Below are positions 13,801 through 28,200 of a stretch of DNA of 64,000 nt, one piece after another (position 1 is the stretch's first letter; each line of letters starts with the position of its first letter). The translations under genes were made by a program, and so were the position numbers. This DNA is from Istiophorus platypterus (Eukaryota; Chordata; Actinopteri; Istiophoriformes; Istiophoridae), in the NCBI GenBank assembly GCA_016859345.1, contig CM029118.1, forward strand, positions 28,453,501 through 28,517,500. The letters are read 5' to 3'. The notes below the pieces were generated by a model. The model had not been told where the DNA came from, searched no databases, and saw only the letters and a list, made by a program, of their open reading frames with translations.

Positions 13801-16800
13801 TCTGGGGACAGCAGCTGTCTAAGAGGAGCACAAGGGATCTACACATAGATGACAATATATTAATAACATGAAATGGTAGTCAGGTGGAACAATTTGGCAG
13901 CGGAGAGGGGGTCCGACCAGGTTTTTTTACGGTGTTGTGATTAGTGGGAATCACATGCAGGCGTGCTCCTCTGCAACTGCTGGATCAGGTGAGCCAAGCC
14001 CTCATCACACACTGAAGAGTCATCAATTTGCCATTTATCTTTGGAATAAATCAATGGAGTAAAATGTCTTGCAAGATACTGTAGTACTGAGCAGGGGCTT
14101 CAACCAATGTTTGATTTCACTGTGAGTTGGATTAATTATCTTTTATTAAATTATTATTATTAATGGTTTCATAATCAAACAACCCCTGATGACCTAGTTT
14201 AAAGTCAACTCCAGCTTTTTGGCTCTAACAACATGATGGATAATATGCAGCACAGAAAGGCTGTCCCTCACAAATAGCCTACAGATATATATATATTAAT
14301 TAATCAGCTTTTTTTGCCTTGTAATAACGTTTCCTAACAGCCTTGTTGCAAATGTATTGTACCCTTATACCAGGTAGAAAACATTTTCTTAGTCTGTAAG
14401 ATTTCTGAAAATAGTTAACATTGATTAGCCACAATATTGAAACCATTTACCTGTTTTAATGTTGTGTCTGACTGGTGAGTGGTGAGGCCAAGGTTTAAGA
14501 GGCCACAGTGTTTTTTTTTTTTAATTCTTTGTTCAAAAAAGAAAAGTAGCAAATCTTTAGATTTTTGAGGCTTGAACCAGCCAATGGGTCATTTTAACAG
14601 CTGTGAAATTGACTCTTCATAGTTGTAAAAGCACAGGTGTTATTAATACTTGAATTTAAGTTTCCCAGTTATCCATAACAGCATGACAAATAGCCAGCAT
14701 GAACTATACCAGGACTCTGAAATTGAGGCATCAGCCATTATTCATTTTATTATCTACATATGCTATATATACATATACATTATGACATGTCCATATCTCT
14801 TCAGAGAAAAAGTCCTATGTTTGGAATTTTTACTTGATTAAATAGAGGTGCTCTTAGAGAGAGCAGACCTCTGCCCTGTCAAAAGTCAAGCAACAAACAT
14901 CGGACTTCAGAGGAAAAAAAAAACGAAATTCATAGGGAATTATCTATATCTGCCCCAGAATTTAATGGATTCTTCCCTGACCTATGCCCATCCCTCTGCC
15001 AGGTTTGGTCCAAATTGGTTTGGTAGTTTTTGCACAAACCTGCTGAAAAATAAATAAACAAACACACAAACAGCGTCCTTGTCAGAGGTGAGGACTTTAA
15101 GGTGCTGAACCCCAAGACAGTTGTTTTTTGTTAACGACTAATTAGAACTCTGTTTAGGTTGAAGATGGGTGGAGCAGTAATAGTAACTATGACATTATCA
15201 CTTCCAGTGTACCTATAAGAATGATAAGGTTATAGTTTGTCCCGCCCTAACACGTACAACAAAAATAATGGGTGAACTGGGGAGTAATCAGACAAACAGC
15301 CACTAAAGCAACCACACAATCCTGAAAAGAGGTTTAACCAAGGAAAATATGAAAAAAATGAAAACACCTTTGTTGACATACCATGGGATAAGTCCGTGGT
15401 TATTTTTTTTATTGTCACCAACTCCACTGACAAGAACCAAACCCACAATTTATCTAGCTAACAATGTATCAATAATCTGATATACATTATTCCTGTGTGC
15501 CATAAAGCTCCCTTGTTTCCAAAAGCTATTTAAACACATTAGTGAGCCCCATCACTGGGTGACATGTCCCATCATTACGATTACCGACTGGATCTACCAT
15601 TCACTCTCCTGCTGCCCTAAATATTCACTAGGGCACCAAATGTGTCTCCTTTTGGTTTTGCAGTCACTTTTGGACAAAACAAGTACTTTAAAAACATAAC
15701 CTTGTGTGCTGGGTACCTTGTGATAATGTATGCAGTTGTCACTATTGTACGACATGCTATAGACAGTTATTTATTGAAAAAAATACGTAAAAATATATGT
15801 TTCTCAACAACACCTTTATATATGGACAAGAAGAATCAGGGATCAAACTACCAACCCTTCAATTAGTGGAAGATCCACTCTACCCACTGAACAACAGTGG
15901 TCCAATGTAGTAGTGTTCGCTAAAAGCTATAGTATTCAGACTAAGAGGGAACCGTGAGATTCAAAAAAAGTGAAAGATTTTAATATGCTCAATATCTGCA
16001 CGAATACTGGTAGTAGATGGTACCTAGAACACAGGGAAGGCTTGGATCAGGAGCTGTTTTGAGATTGACACTCTTCCTCGGGCAGCATCAAGAAGTTTAT
16101 GCTGATATATCTCTAGAAACAGAGAAAAGGCAGGAAATGAGGTGGTAAATGTGTACACAGTGAGGGAGTGACAGTGAATATAATGATAATACTGCAAAAC
16201 AATAATAGAATGCCAACGTGTTTTATTTATTGGGTTGTATTCCTCCTCTCTACACATTTTGTGGCATTTCTATATATGACTATATATAGCATTTTGAATA
16301 TTGTTCTGGTGTTTAATATGTCAGTAAGCTGGATTACTTGTCACACTCTATCAATAATGTGACTTGTTTTGTATTATTGTCACTATGGTTTAGTGTACAT
16401 GGTTTCACTGAATGACACATTTATCACATCATTTCCTACCTTTTCTCTATTTCTAGAGACACATAGCATAAACCGTTTCAAAGCTCGAAAGATGTAGCAA
16501 TGCAGAGTAGCTGCAGAACCAAGCTTTTTATGTGTTTTAAATGCCATTTTAGTGCCTGCATTCATGCACACAATGAGCTTCGTAACATCTTTAACTTATT
16601 TCCAACTTATAGCTCCTTCCCCTTTTGTCTGGGTCCCATTACTGATTTGTTGGGGGAGGCTTTCTCTCAACTATATTTTTGTGGATTCTTAAAACCTGTA
16701 GTACCAACGTTTTTCAGGAATGTACCTGTTCTTTATAAAGCTTTACTGCTTTATGCAGTAGGAGCACATGGCATTGCGGCTGAGACTCACTGGCCAGCGC

Positions 16801-19800
16801 AGCTGGAAAGTATCGAGAGATGCACTGATGTATGGCTTGTCTACTTTACATTTGTTGATGATGAGAAAAATAAGAAAATATCACCAGGTGTATCCCTCAA
16901 ACAATCAATCCGTTGTTTTAGAAGTTTTAGAAGACTTTCTGTTTATTGTATGATTAAATGTTATAGTTCTGCAATGAAATTACACTGTATCTGTATAAAA
17001 ATAATGTTACTGAAAAAAGAATTTGCTTAGATAGGTGACATTTAACTGAGGTAGTAAAGTCATTATAGATGCAAGACAGAGGGTGAGAAAAAGGATGAAA
17101 TTCTGTTTCTGCAGCACAAATCTTGTCTGTTTTAACTGTGCTGCTGTGTCCTTCCTTCAAGTCATTATTACAGAACATGTCTTTAATAAGCACACCATTA
17201 GCAATAATGGATTTACAGTAAATCAACCAACAATCAGGTATATTCACACTTGTATATACACAGATGGAAGTAAGCCTGATACAGATGGACACAAGGACAC
17301 TACACAACGTGGTCTGCACCAAAGTGCATGAGCCAAAGTGTGACACCGTATTACTTGTAATATGATTGAATATCTTCTTTCAAAGAGCCAAGTATTTGGT
17401 CATTAAATATATTTTATTATTCTTGTAATGGAAGACGAGCGCATTAGATTCTGCCCACCCTCTCCAACCCATCTCATTTCTCTCTGCTACATCTGAAGAC
17501 CATTTACCCCCCCACCCCACCCCCCTTTAATAAATGCCTACCAATTATTCCAATGTTGTTTTCCTCTTCTCTGGCAGGGGCAGCCCTGGCCTCCCTCTCC
17601 ATGTTAATTTGACTGTAACTCACCCTAGAATACAGTGTGTTTCCCTGAAATTTAAGGCCGCATTAAGATCCCAGCAGGCCGGTCAATATGATGATCACAC
17701 TCCTCCTATTAAAACCCATAAATACCAAAGCACCCACTCTGTAGGAGGAGAGGCAGTATTTACTGACAGCTAAGAGGAAATGCTGGCGCCAATAAACAGG
17801 CTTCGATCATTTCCTTTTTTTTTTCCCTGTCAAGTTTTATGGCATTTGGGAAAAGAGCATTTTTTTGGGAGGAAGGTGGAAGGTGTTCTTGTTTTCAGTG
17901 TGATGGGGTAGTTTTCATCATCCAGTTGTCTTGTTTTATTTCTGTTATTTAGTCTTTCCTCCTGAACTGCTCGCCTTCTATCTATTGTGCTTGGTCGGAT
18001 GTGCTGACCTGTGTTTGATCCCAGCTTTATGTAACAAACCCACTTTGTTTTGCCCTCATTCTTTTCCTTTGTTCCCTCTGGCAAATACATAGTTATTCTC
18101 TCTTCCCCTCTTTTGCTATACTTCCATGTAGTGTTTTTAAAGTTCCTTCTTTCTTTGTCACTCTGTCTTTTACCGATTCTCATTACTTGTCCCAGTTTTT
18201 CTCCCACAGTCCCCAATATTGTGGGCATAATGCTCAGTGGAGGAACTGCTCTCTCTGTCCCTTTCCTACACCCCCCCCCCCCATTACGCTGTTTTGTCCT
18301 CTGTCCACTCTGTTGTCTCTCACCCATGCTTTGTCTTTCTACTTCTTCCCTCCTGGCTGTCTTCATGAGAAGTGACGGCAGCTCACTGACCCTGAGGAAA
18401 CATCTTCTCCATCACCAATGAGCGATGATATGTGCTGGCCCTGTCAGCAGCAACACCCACACATACACACAAATACACAATGTATTTGTGTGTATGTGTG
18501 GGTACTTCTATTGACTAATAGACCCCCTCATGCACATACAAATAAAATCTGGCTTGTAAATGTATAGAAACATGCAGACATGGTGTTATAGACAAGACAT
18601 AAAATTCACACAACAGAGACACACAAGCACAGGCAGACACTGAGAAATACGCAAAAAACACACAGTCCCTCAAATGTATAGACTCATCCAACAGGTAGAG
18701 GAATCATGCTGAAATTGTAACACACACAGAAACAGAAACATTTTGGAGGCCTGGCAAAATACACAATGGAACATGCGAATACTACACACTCACTCACACT
18801 CACTCCTATATTGTCTACAGGTATGCATGTACACACACACGCAGACATACAGAGTCACAACCACAGACATGAACAAACACTTGCGTGTATACACAGAACC
18901 AAACATGTATTCATGTATGCATCCACTCACATACAGGCTAACAAATAAACCCAGAGACACACACTGAGAGAAATACATACACACATGGCCCTAACCCATA
19001 CTATGGGGACATATCTCATAGATTAGAACAGACGCTTGCTGCATGCTTAGTTTCTGGAATGTCCTAAAACCTTTTCCATGTCCCATTTTCAACCACTTAC
19101 ACAGCATGTGTTGCTCTCATCTAAGGCTTTTAGGTCCTATTATATGTTTATGCCAACCTGAGGCAGAGTAAAGCAGGGATCAGACTAAAGGGCGCCTCCG
19201 GTGCTCCCTGTAGACGTAAGAGAGCAGGCAGGCCATACCCTCTCTCTGTGGCAGCCTGCTGCCTCTACTGAACTGGTCACATTCATCTGGCCTTCTGTCT
19301 CAACTCATTAAGCATGAGTTCCCTCCACAGCACTGTTGGAGCAGCGTGGGTGATGGGGAAGGGTGGACTAGTGCTTACACTCTTAACGCATCTTCATCTT
19401 ATACATGTTCATTTAATTCTAATTCATGATTCCATGGGCCAAGAGTCCAACTTTTTGGGTCAGTGTATGTTTTAGCCATTTGATTTCACCACAAGAATGA
19501 TGTCAGGGGAAATGAAAAATAAAAACTTGTGTTTTTTTTTTTATTAACAGAAAACTTAAACAAAAAAACTATTCAAATTCTCCTTATGAGGCTTATATTT
19601 AAAATCCAAAATATAACTGGATTGGTTGTTTTTGTTATGTGTGGCTGACAACAAATATAATTTTTGGCAGCAGAAACAAGAATACTATTTTTTTTTCCCA
19701 TTTCTGAAGAAGACACAGAAACAAGAATATATGACCTAATTTCCCTCAGTTAGATTAACAGTTAAGAAAACAAAATATAAAATTGACTATTAAATTTTTA

Positions 19801-22800
19801 CGAGTTGACAGGACTTGCGTTGAAGGAGTTCACTTTCCATCACTTCCACAACATTTCAAAAGAAAAATTTTGGGAAGATATTCAGGGTTGCCCAGTTACC
19901 TAGCTGACCATACATTATGTAATAATGAAGTCTGAGATATTATATTCACTTACTAATTGAAGTGCCATGACAAGTTGTTGACACTGCATGTCTCGGAAAT
20001 AAGCAACCATGTCATATAAAAGAGTTTTGCTAGGCCACATGATGGGAAAACAAGAGGGTCATCTCCATGTGTATGTCCTTTGTGGAAAAAACACAATTAT
20101 GCAGGCAACCCTTGCATTCTGCTGGACAATGTATACTGCATGAGAGGGTTTCATACTCAGTTTCACGTCTCTGAACCTGCAAGAGGCACTGTTGTCCCTA
20201 TCAAGCAGCTGATGTACCAAATCATCCAGAAATATATAATTAAATGGAACTATTTTTCGGCATAGTCACATTGACATGATTGTTTGAATGCAGCCAATTT
20301 TATAGCTTACAGACTCCAATATCAGAAGATTTACACATTCAAAATAACAATAACAACTTCACAATATATGGTTGTTTATTTATGTACACATAGTATACAC
20401 AGAGAGAAATATGAAAATGGGATACAAATTCAAAGTCAAAGCAAACTTGTTATTCAAGACCATACAACAAGGACTGAACAGCTGAATGAAATTGCATTTC
20501 TTCTAGCTCAGTGTGCAAAAAAAAAAGACACAAATAAAACAAGCAAGGACACTACACACATGCCTTAAATAGACATGCACAATGCATAAGATTGTGTAAA
20601 AAATGACAACAAAAAATAGCAGCATTGAATACTAACAGCAGATTAAATTATCGCATGGTGTACAGTTAGGTTAGGTTCAGAAATATCTGGACAGTGGCAC
20701 AACTTTTACAGGTTTGCAAATACAATCTTTCATAGTTTTCTGTAGTCACACAAACTTAGATTTAACTCTTTAATTAAAAGGGTCTGTTCATTCAAGTAAT
20801 TAATATCAAAATTGGTGAAATATTGAAAAAAAAGAAACTGTGATGCCCATAGCATAGAAAAATATAGTAAAATCCCACTAGCAATGTGTATTTCCAGAAA
20901 CAGTGTCCCTATTATTCTGGTTAATCAACAGAACCCACAGCCAGCAGTTTACATATTGACTGTTTCTTCAGTACAAAGTTGTTTGAGTGAAGCATTTTCA
21001 CCACAAGGTCTGTCCATTATCTTGAGTTCATTCTCTTTGATTTTATAGGATGGAAGACATGAATCATTTTAACCATTCTCCATCAGCATTGCTCTGGAGA
21101 TTGCAATATTATTTGGTTGGTCCACCACTTTGGTTCGGACTGAAATCCTTACTTTTGTAGGATTGCCATTGATTATGTGATTGCCCGGTTTATCTTGCAG
21201 CCTGGTGGTGGCACTACATATATACAGCTAAATATGTCATTGACTATCAGAATAATTAGCACAAAATTCTTTGTGGTTCCCACATTTTACCTCCAAGTGA
21301 AATATCTCAATAATTATTGGATAAATTCTCATGACATTTATTACGGACATTAATGTAGCTCTTAGGAAGAATTATGATCCCTTAACCTCTCAAACAGTGC
21401 CACCATCACGTCAAAAATTTAATCTCGCCAAAAGTTAGGTTAGTAATCAAATACCTGCAAAACTTATGGTGACCTGCTAACCTTGCTAAATAGTATTCTA
21501 ATGTTGTTATTGATGGTATGTTAGCATGCTGACTTTAGCATTGGTGCAAAGCACTGCTGTGACTAGGTACAGCCTCAGAGAGGCATTAGCTTACCTGAAG
21601 ACTCAGTCGTGTTGTTAAATGGGTGGAACAACACTTTCATTTCTAAAGCACCTGGCAAAGTGTTGTTTGAACACTGTTGACCCTTACTGTATATGTACAT
21701 ATTTAGCAGCTACTGTACCACATGCTGTTTATAATAATAGCTTATATAAATAAAACTGATGCCAACATGAATTGTAGTATGGAAGGAGTCTGCATCTAAA
21801 TGTACAGTTAATTTATTTATTTATGTAACCAGTGTTTATCTAACCAAGTCAGTTGCTCTTTTTGTTCCAAACAATTATTCTATGTTTAGTCTCATTGTAC
21901 CTCTTTATTTATTTATTTATTTATTTTTATCACCATCTCTCATAAGCCAGTTCACAATGCAACCCTCTATCAGCCCCAGCCATGCACCAGACAATAGCCT
22001 ATTTAGATGTGGATAATGGGAAATGGAAGCAAACCACCCAGGCTACTGTGTTTTTAGAGGATGAGCAAATTGCTTTTTTTATAGTAGCAAAGGTGTTCAG
22101 GTGGGAAAGTGGGAAGTTTGGCCTGAGTACATCTGGCTGCTGAAATGGCCAGATTTAAACTGAAAGTCAGCAACACTAACATGGTAAAAGTCTAGCCTAC
22201 AGTCCTGTTTTAATTATTGGCACCCCTGAACTGAAAGCATGCAATTCAGACAGTCTTCAGAAATGAATGCAAATGGGCCAATTTTGTATAATCAAAATGT
22301 CTAATAAACCGTCCAAAGTTGTTGAACAATAACAAAAAGTTTTCATGTAGTGAAATTAAAAAATATAGACATACTATGTATGTTCGCATGCTTAGTGGCA
22401 TGTTTGAATTCCTCAAACAAAATAAAAAAAACAAATAGGACTCATCTATGCTTAATTTTCATTGTTAGCATGACCTGAATTAAAAAAAATGATGGTTGTG
22501 ATGGTTTTACTACCTAAAAAGGGTCGATTGTTTCCAGTTTGTTTTTCACAACGGTGAAGACAAGAGAGCTGTCTAGGAGCAACAAAAAACGTGACAATTC
22601 CATTGGGTACAAGGGAGTTACCAAAGATCCTGGTATCCCTGTCTTAGTAGTTTGTAATGTTATCAAGATGTTTCACATTCACAAAACTATTGAGAGGCTA
22701 AGAACAAACTCAATGAGAGAAGTTTGTGAAGGTTGATGTGCATTGTGTAAAAAACCCCATGTAAGACATTTACCGAGCTTCAGGCTGACCTGGATCAATG

Positions 22801-25184
22801 TGGGTTGTGGCTTCAGTCTGAACAGGATCAATATCAATATCAATATCAGGATCAATATTGAAAAAAATAATTGGTTTTAGTACCAGGTTTGGTTTGCTTA
22901 ATTTTATTTTTATTTTCAATTGAAGAAAACCTTTAGAAAATAGACGCTGTATAATAGAGGCAAATTTTCAGAGTCCCAGTATTGGTCAGTGACCTGGGAG
23001 TTTTTTGCTTGCTTAGTTTTATCTATGTTTTTAAGAAAATCATTCAAATTGTACATATGTAGTTTTTTTCATTGATGAACCAGAAGAGGACATAAGTCAG
23101 TGTATTATTCAGACTGATAACAGCCACCTCAGGTTTGAGAAACAGACCAACAAATAGTTATGATCTGGATTCGGATCTCTTTAGCCAGGTTACCTGTGAG
23201 ATTTACTAGATTGGGCCTGGGAATAACAAATTCCTGTAAGGAATTCATGGATCCCTTCCTGTTGCATGGTAGAAAAGATCACAATTCTTTCATGCAAAAA
23301 TGTTACACAGTATGTGGTTAGAATATATTGTAATGTCTGAATGTTTGTTGTAGATTGAAGATTGAAAATTTGCTCCACTGCAAGATTGCAGGGCTTTATG
23401 GACGGATCCTGGGAATGTCAAATTTAAGCATTCTAACCAAGGGCAATCAGGAATTATATTTTGTGTGTCCTTAATATTGTGTTTCACAGTGGTAAAGATC
23501 AAATATCTAACCCAACAGAGCATGTTAACACAGTGTTGTGTGCAGAATTCTGTGAAAATTGGATCAACTTCACAAGATGAACAACTAATAAAACAGAAAA
23601 TAGTGTAAAACTGCAGGGATGTAGCTGATTTGCATTCAGCCACAGATTCTAGAATTCCTTAACACAAAGGCAATATGCTGCCCCTATGAAATAACAGAAG
23701 AAAATTAGATCCTGAAGCATTTTAACAAAAATATCATATTAACCGTTTAGGAATTACAGCCATTTTTATGCATAGTCCCTTTTGTAGAGGCTCAAAAGTA
23801 ATTGGACAAACCAACATAATTAAAAATATAAAGGTTGCTTTTTTTTAATACTTGGATGAAAATCCTTTGCAGTAAAATACTATCTGAGGTCTGCAACCCA
23901 TGGACATCACCATATACTGAGTTTCCTCCCTTGAGATACTTTGTCAGTCCTTTACTGCAGCCGCCTCCAGCAATATTCCATTCTCTGCCTTGAGAAGCTC
24001 TTGGGTCACTTTCACAGTATGTTTGGGTCATTATGCATCTGTACTGTCAGTTTTGTCCTACCAGTTTTGCAACAGCTGAATCTGAGCAGATATTATCGAT
24101 CTATACACTTCAGAATTCATCCTGCTGCTTCTATCAGCAGTGACAGCATCAATAACCACCAGGGACCCAGTTCCATTAGCATCCATACATGTCCAGGCCA
24201 TAACACTGCCTCCACCATGTCTGACAGATGATGTGGTGGCTTTGGACCATGAGCTGTTCCTTCCTTCTCCATCCTCTTCTCTTCCCATTATTCTGGTACA
24301 AGTTCATCTTGGTCTCATCCGTCCAAAGAATCTTGTTCCAGAACTGTTCAGGCTTTTTTAGATGTTTTCTGGAAGAGTCTAATCTGGCCTCTCTGTTCAT
24401 GAGTGTTACCAGTGGTTTGCACCTGGTGGTAAATCCTCTGTATTTACTTTCATGAAGGCGTCTCTAGATTATAGACTTTGACAATGATACATCTTCCTCC
24501 TCGAGCTTTCATGACCTGACTAGACGTTGTGAAGGGTTTTGTCTTAACCAAGGAAAGAATTCTGTCAAGTTCATTCTCTTTTTTTACGAATGTACCAGAT
24601 TGTTGCCTTGGCGACTGCTAACGTTTCCGTCACCTGTCTGATAGGTTTGTTTTGTTTTTTCAGCCTAATGATGCCTCTTTCAGATGCACTGACACCTCTT
24701 AATCATAAAGTAAAAGTTCTTATGAATGACTACCATATGTAAAGTCAACATCTGGAATCAACTCCAGACCTTTTATCATTTGTCGTTAAAATAGAATAGC
24801 AAAAAATAGCAAAAGAAAAGGCCACAACTGACCATGTGACTGAAAAATTGTCAATTGTCCACTTACTTTTGAGCCCCTGAAAATGTGGGAGTACATATAA
24901 AATGATTGTAATTCCTTAAGGTTTAATGTAATATTTTTATGAAATTCCATGAATTAAAGCTGAAAGTCTACACTTCAGTCACATCTTGATGTGTTCATTT
25001 CAAATCCATTGTGGTTGTGTACATAGGCAAAATTATGAAAACTGTGTCATTGTCAACATACTAATGTACCTAACTGTATGTGTTTGATACAGTGTATGTG
25101 AAATTTCTTTCTCCAGGCAAAGCTACCATCTCTTGCACCTATATGGCTGTAAATTTGTACCCCTCAGGTCTATTTTTATGTTTC

Positions 25185-25268
<84 letters not shown>

Positions 25269-28200
25269 CCTAAACCATGTACATCAGTGCCAGGGAACCA
25301 GCCATAGTGATAAACACCTCGAGGCAGACAACCCCCTCTATGGCAACCTTCCATCTCTTGTGCAACAACACGCCCGCTCTCAAAGGCAAAAAGAAGGGAC
25401 ATACCGTACATGTGCAGTTCAGAAATTAGGATCTTGTATAGCATTACCTTGACTACAACAGAAATTCTTCTCTTTGCTTTTGCTTGTTTCCTTTGTCATT
25501 TCCAGAGACTCTTTTTCAAATCACTTTATTCAAATCTTCTGTTCACATGTGTCATGATGCTGCAGTTGCTATTAATACAGCAAGAAAAAAAAAAAAAAAA
25601 TGAAAACCATACATTTTTTGGCTTTAATCTGTCCCATCAACTCCCTTGGTCTGGTAAACAGACAGGATGAATTGTACACACACACATATCTATGATAAGT
25701 GTACATATGATTCCAATTCCAGGGGTCTCTTGTGAAACAGCAAACAAATGAATACATGAGAGTGATAGCACCTGCCCCTGGTTCTGAAGATAAGGACGAT
25801 GTAATAAGTGTGTCCACACTTTTAACATACACACACCAACACCACTTGCACACACACAAAGTAAACAGAGCACCAAAGAGTGAGATGAATACAGAGTGGA
25901 GGAGAGTCATTCAAGGCAGAGAGTGGGATGCAGATGAGACGCCTACACCAGACTGAGAGAGAGAATTAGGAAGATAAAGAGAGACAGAGAATTAAATGGA
26001 ATGCCAGATTTACAGTGCTACAAGGGAATACCAATAAATTTAACTATTTGTATTTGTGTAGCCATAGTTAATGAAATCTATCACGCAGTAATTTGGCATT
26101 TTTGTTAAGACTTTGTTCTAAAATCTAAAAGGATTGAAACTAAACTTTATGATAAGTCTGAAATAAGCTCACAAGTTGACTTGGATATATCTGCAGTGCT
26201 CAAATGCTAAACTGGATGAGGTCTGAACTTTTTGTACATCAAAACATGAATGGAAGTCTGATAGATTTGTCACCACCATAACGGCTCTCACTGATATTCA
26301 TACAAGAGATAATATGGCTTGTCCATAAGAACAAAAACTGTGTCTTTGAACAAACCACATAAGTTTGGTATCCTTACCTTCATTCTAATGACAGTTAATC
26401 ATAGACAGGAAACATGAGCCCCTAGGCCCTGAAACACACCATTGCACAAGAGTCATTTGGCAGATGCTCTTTGATGTACACACAATGAGACCAATTTTGG
26501 TTTTAGTGCAATGCTGAAGGACACTTTGACATGTGGAAGGATTCCTCCCATCTTAACATAAAGGCTGAACATATGCACAGCAAGTATTTACTTCTATATC
26601 AAAACCATCTGACTGGGTGTGTTAACCTCCATCATCTGTATGTGTGATTGCAGGGTTGATCCGTTTGCGCTCCAGCCCACCCCCTCGCCTCCAGGGTGTT
26701 GAATATGTCCTCAACGTCACAGCAACAGATGACAATGCCTCAGGCGGTCCTCAGGCGTTATCATCCACAGCCCAGGTCATTGTGGGAGTGGACGATGTGA
26801 ATAACAACAAGCCTGTCTTTGAGAAGGTAAGAGGAGCAATCGCATCGACACCATTAAATGTCGTGTAGCGTTGTTCATTCTCTGCTTGTGTTTTAAAGAT
26901 AACAGTTCAACATCTGCTCTTCTCATCCTCTTTCTCCTCTCCTTAATATATTATAACGACAGCTCACTACTGTATATCCTTTTCTTTGCCACTTCTCTTT
27001 TACTGCCTCTGTCTATCCCCATGTAACTCTCCTTCATCACTCCCATGTCTCCCTCTCTTTGTCTTTCTATCCCCTCTATTTATTAGTCTCTATCTCTCCT
27101 CTCTGGAGGTATGATTAGCCAGCTTGACCCTCATCTTTGCTCTCTGTTCTCTTTCCCACATCATCTCAGTCTTTTAATTAAAGCGTTGAGGGATGTGGGC
27201 AAAATCCCGACTGACCACTCTCAAAGTACTATATCTCCACCTGTTTTTTTCTAGAAAATTCTAAATTTTAAATGATGTGACTTTTCAAGCCCCCCAAGGC
27301 ATCGTGAGCCAAGATTAGGAGTGTGTGCTTGCTGAGTAAACCTCATTCACTTTCTCCACTGGAAAAGTGAAAAGTGAAAAGTGAGAGCCAGGTGTTTCCC
27401 TTTTGGCTTCAGCAGGAAGAGACAGAGGGAGGGGTGACAAGTCGAAAGCCAAGAGAAAGAGAGGAGAAGAAGTGAAGGAATCCTGGTCTACAGTTTTCAT
27501 ATGCCTTGTACAATCAGTTGTTTCTCTCAGGAAATCCCTGTTGGCATCATACTACAAGTCCACGATTCATTCTTTTCTCTCTGCTGGCAGGATGCTGATT
27601 GCAGTGAACAAACCAGCCCCTGACTCCCCACTTCACATACCACTTCTAGGTCAATGAGAGAAATTAAGAAATGAAAAGAAACAGCAACAGAAGATTGAAA
27701 AAGAAAACAAGAAATTAAGCAAATTAAAATGTATGAACTAAGAAAAACATAACAATAGGTGGAAGAAAAACCACTGGATAAACGCTTCTGTTTTTGATTT
27801 TTATGTCTTTGGTCAAAGATGGGAAAAGAAACTGAAACTGAAACTGAAAAGAAACTACCCTCACTCTTGAGCAAGATCCCAAAATATATAAACTCCAGAG
27901 AAGTACCATGGTGTTAGACTGGGAGAGGTTGACTTTCATACCATATATTCATTGCATCTTATCATGTTTAGACTTACTATTTTTATTTGGCGTTGAATGT
28001 TTAACACACCCTCTGTATATTATGTGTGACACTGAGCACTTGTAAAACATAGCTCTCACTTTTACCCTTCTGATTAAATACATACCTCCATAATTTATTG
28101 AAGACATGAAGCGAAATGTGAAGCACTGGAAGCAAAATTGAAAAAAAAAATTCTGATGACTGCAGATGGAACTGCCAAAACGGTGGAGAAAGGTAAAGTA

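Larger units (their letters stand above)
12179..26653 (+). other. Intron 2 (14.5 kb)
   Basis: This is the largest intron in the window. It contains a palindromic element at 14.4 kb, a possible degenerate DNA-transposon remnant at about 13.65-14.0 kb (weak), a perfect 23-bp hairpin at 18.46 kb, a Tc1-like end at 20.67 kb, a teleost repeat at 21.3-21.6 kb, two Tc1-like remnants at 22.2-22.7 and 23.7-25.1 kb, a long CA run at 25.2 kb and an L2/SINE-like fragment at 26.45 kb. Open frames of 176 codons (16500-17030, +) and 178 codons (17830-18366, -) lack domain or signal features. No cadherin exon was found. Confidence 0.8.

Noticed and set aside
13650..14010. Possible non-autonomous DNA transposon
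   Set aside because: Wording such as GTGGACCCAGAAGCAGAG and a later GATTAGTGGGAATCACATGCAG recalls fish repeats, but no terminal repeats or target duplication could be found.
16500..17030. Plus-strand open frame of 176 codons in intron 2
   Set aside because: No domain, signal peptide or splice context; AT-rich composition like the flanks and an overlapping minus-strand frame. Probably chance.
17830..18366. Minus-strand open frame of 178 codons
   Set aside because: The product is low-complexity (Arg/Lys/Glu/Thr) from a CT-rich tract, with overlapping frames on the other strand and no recognisable motif.
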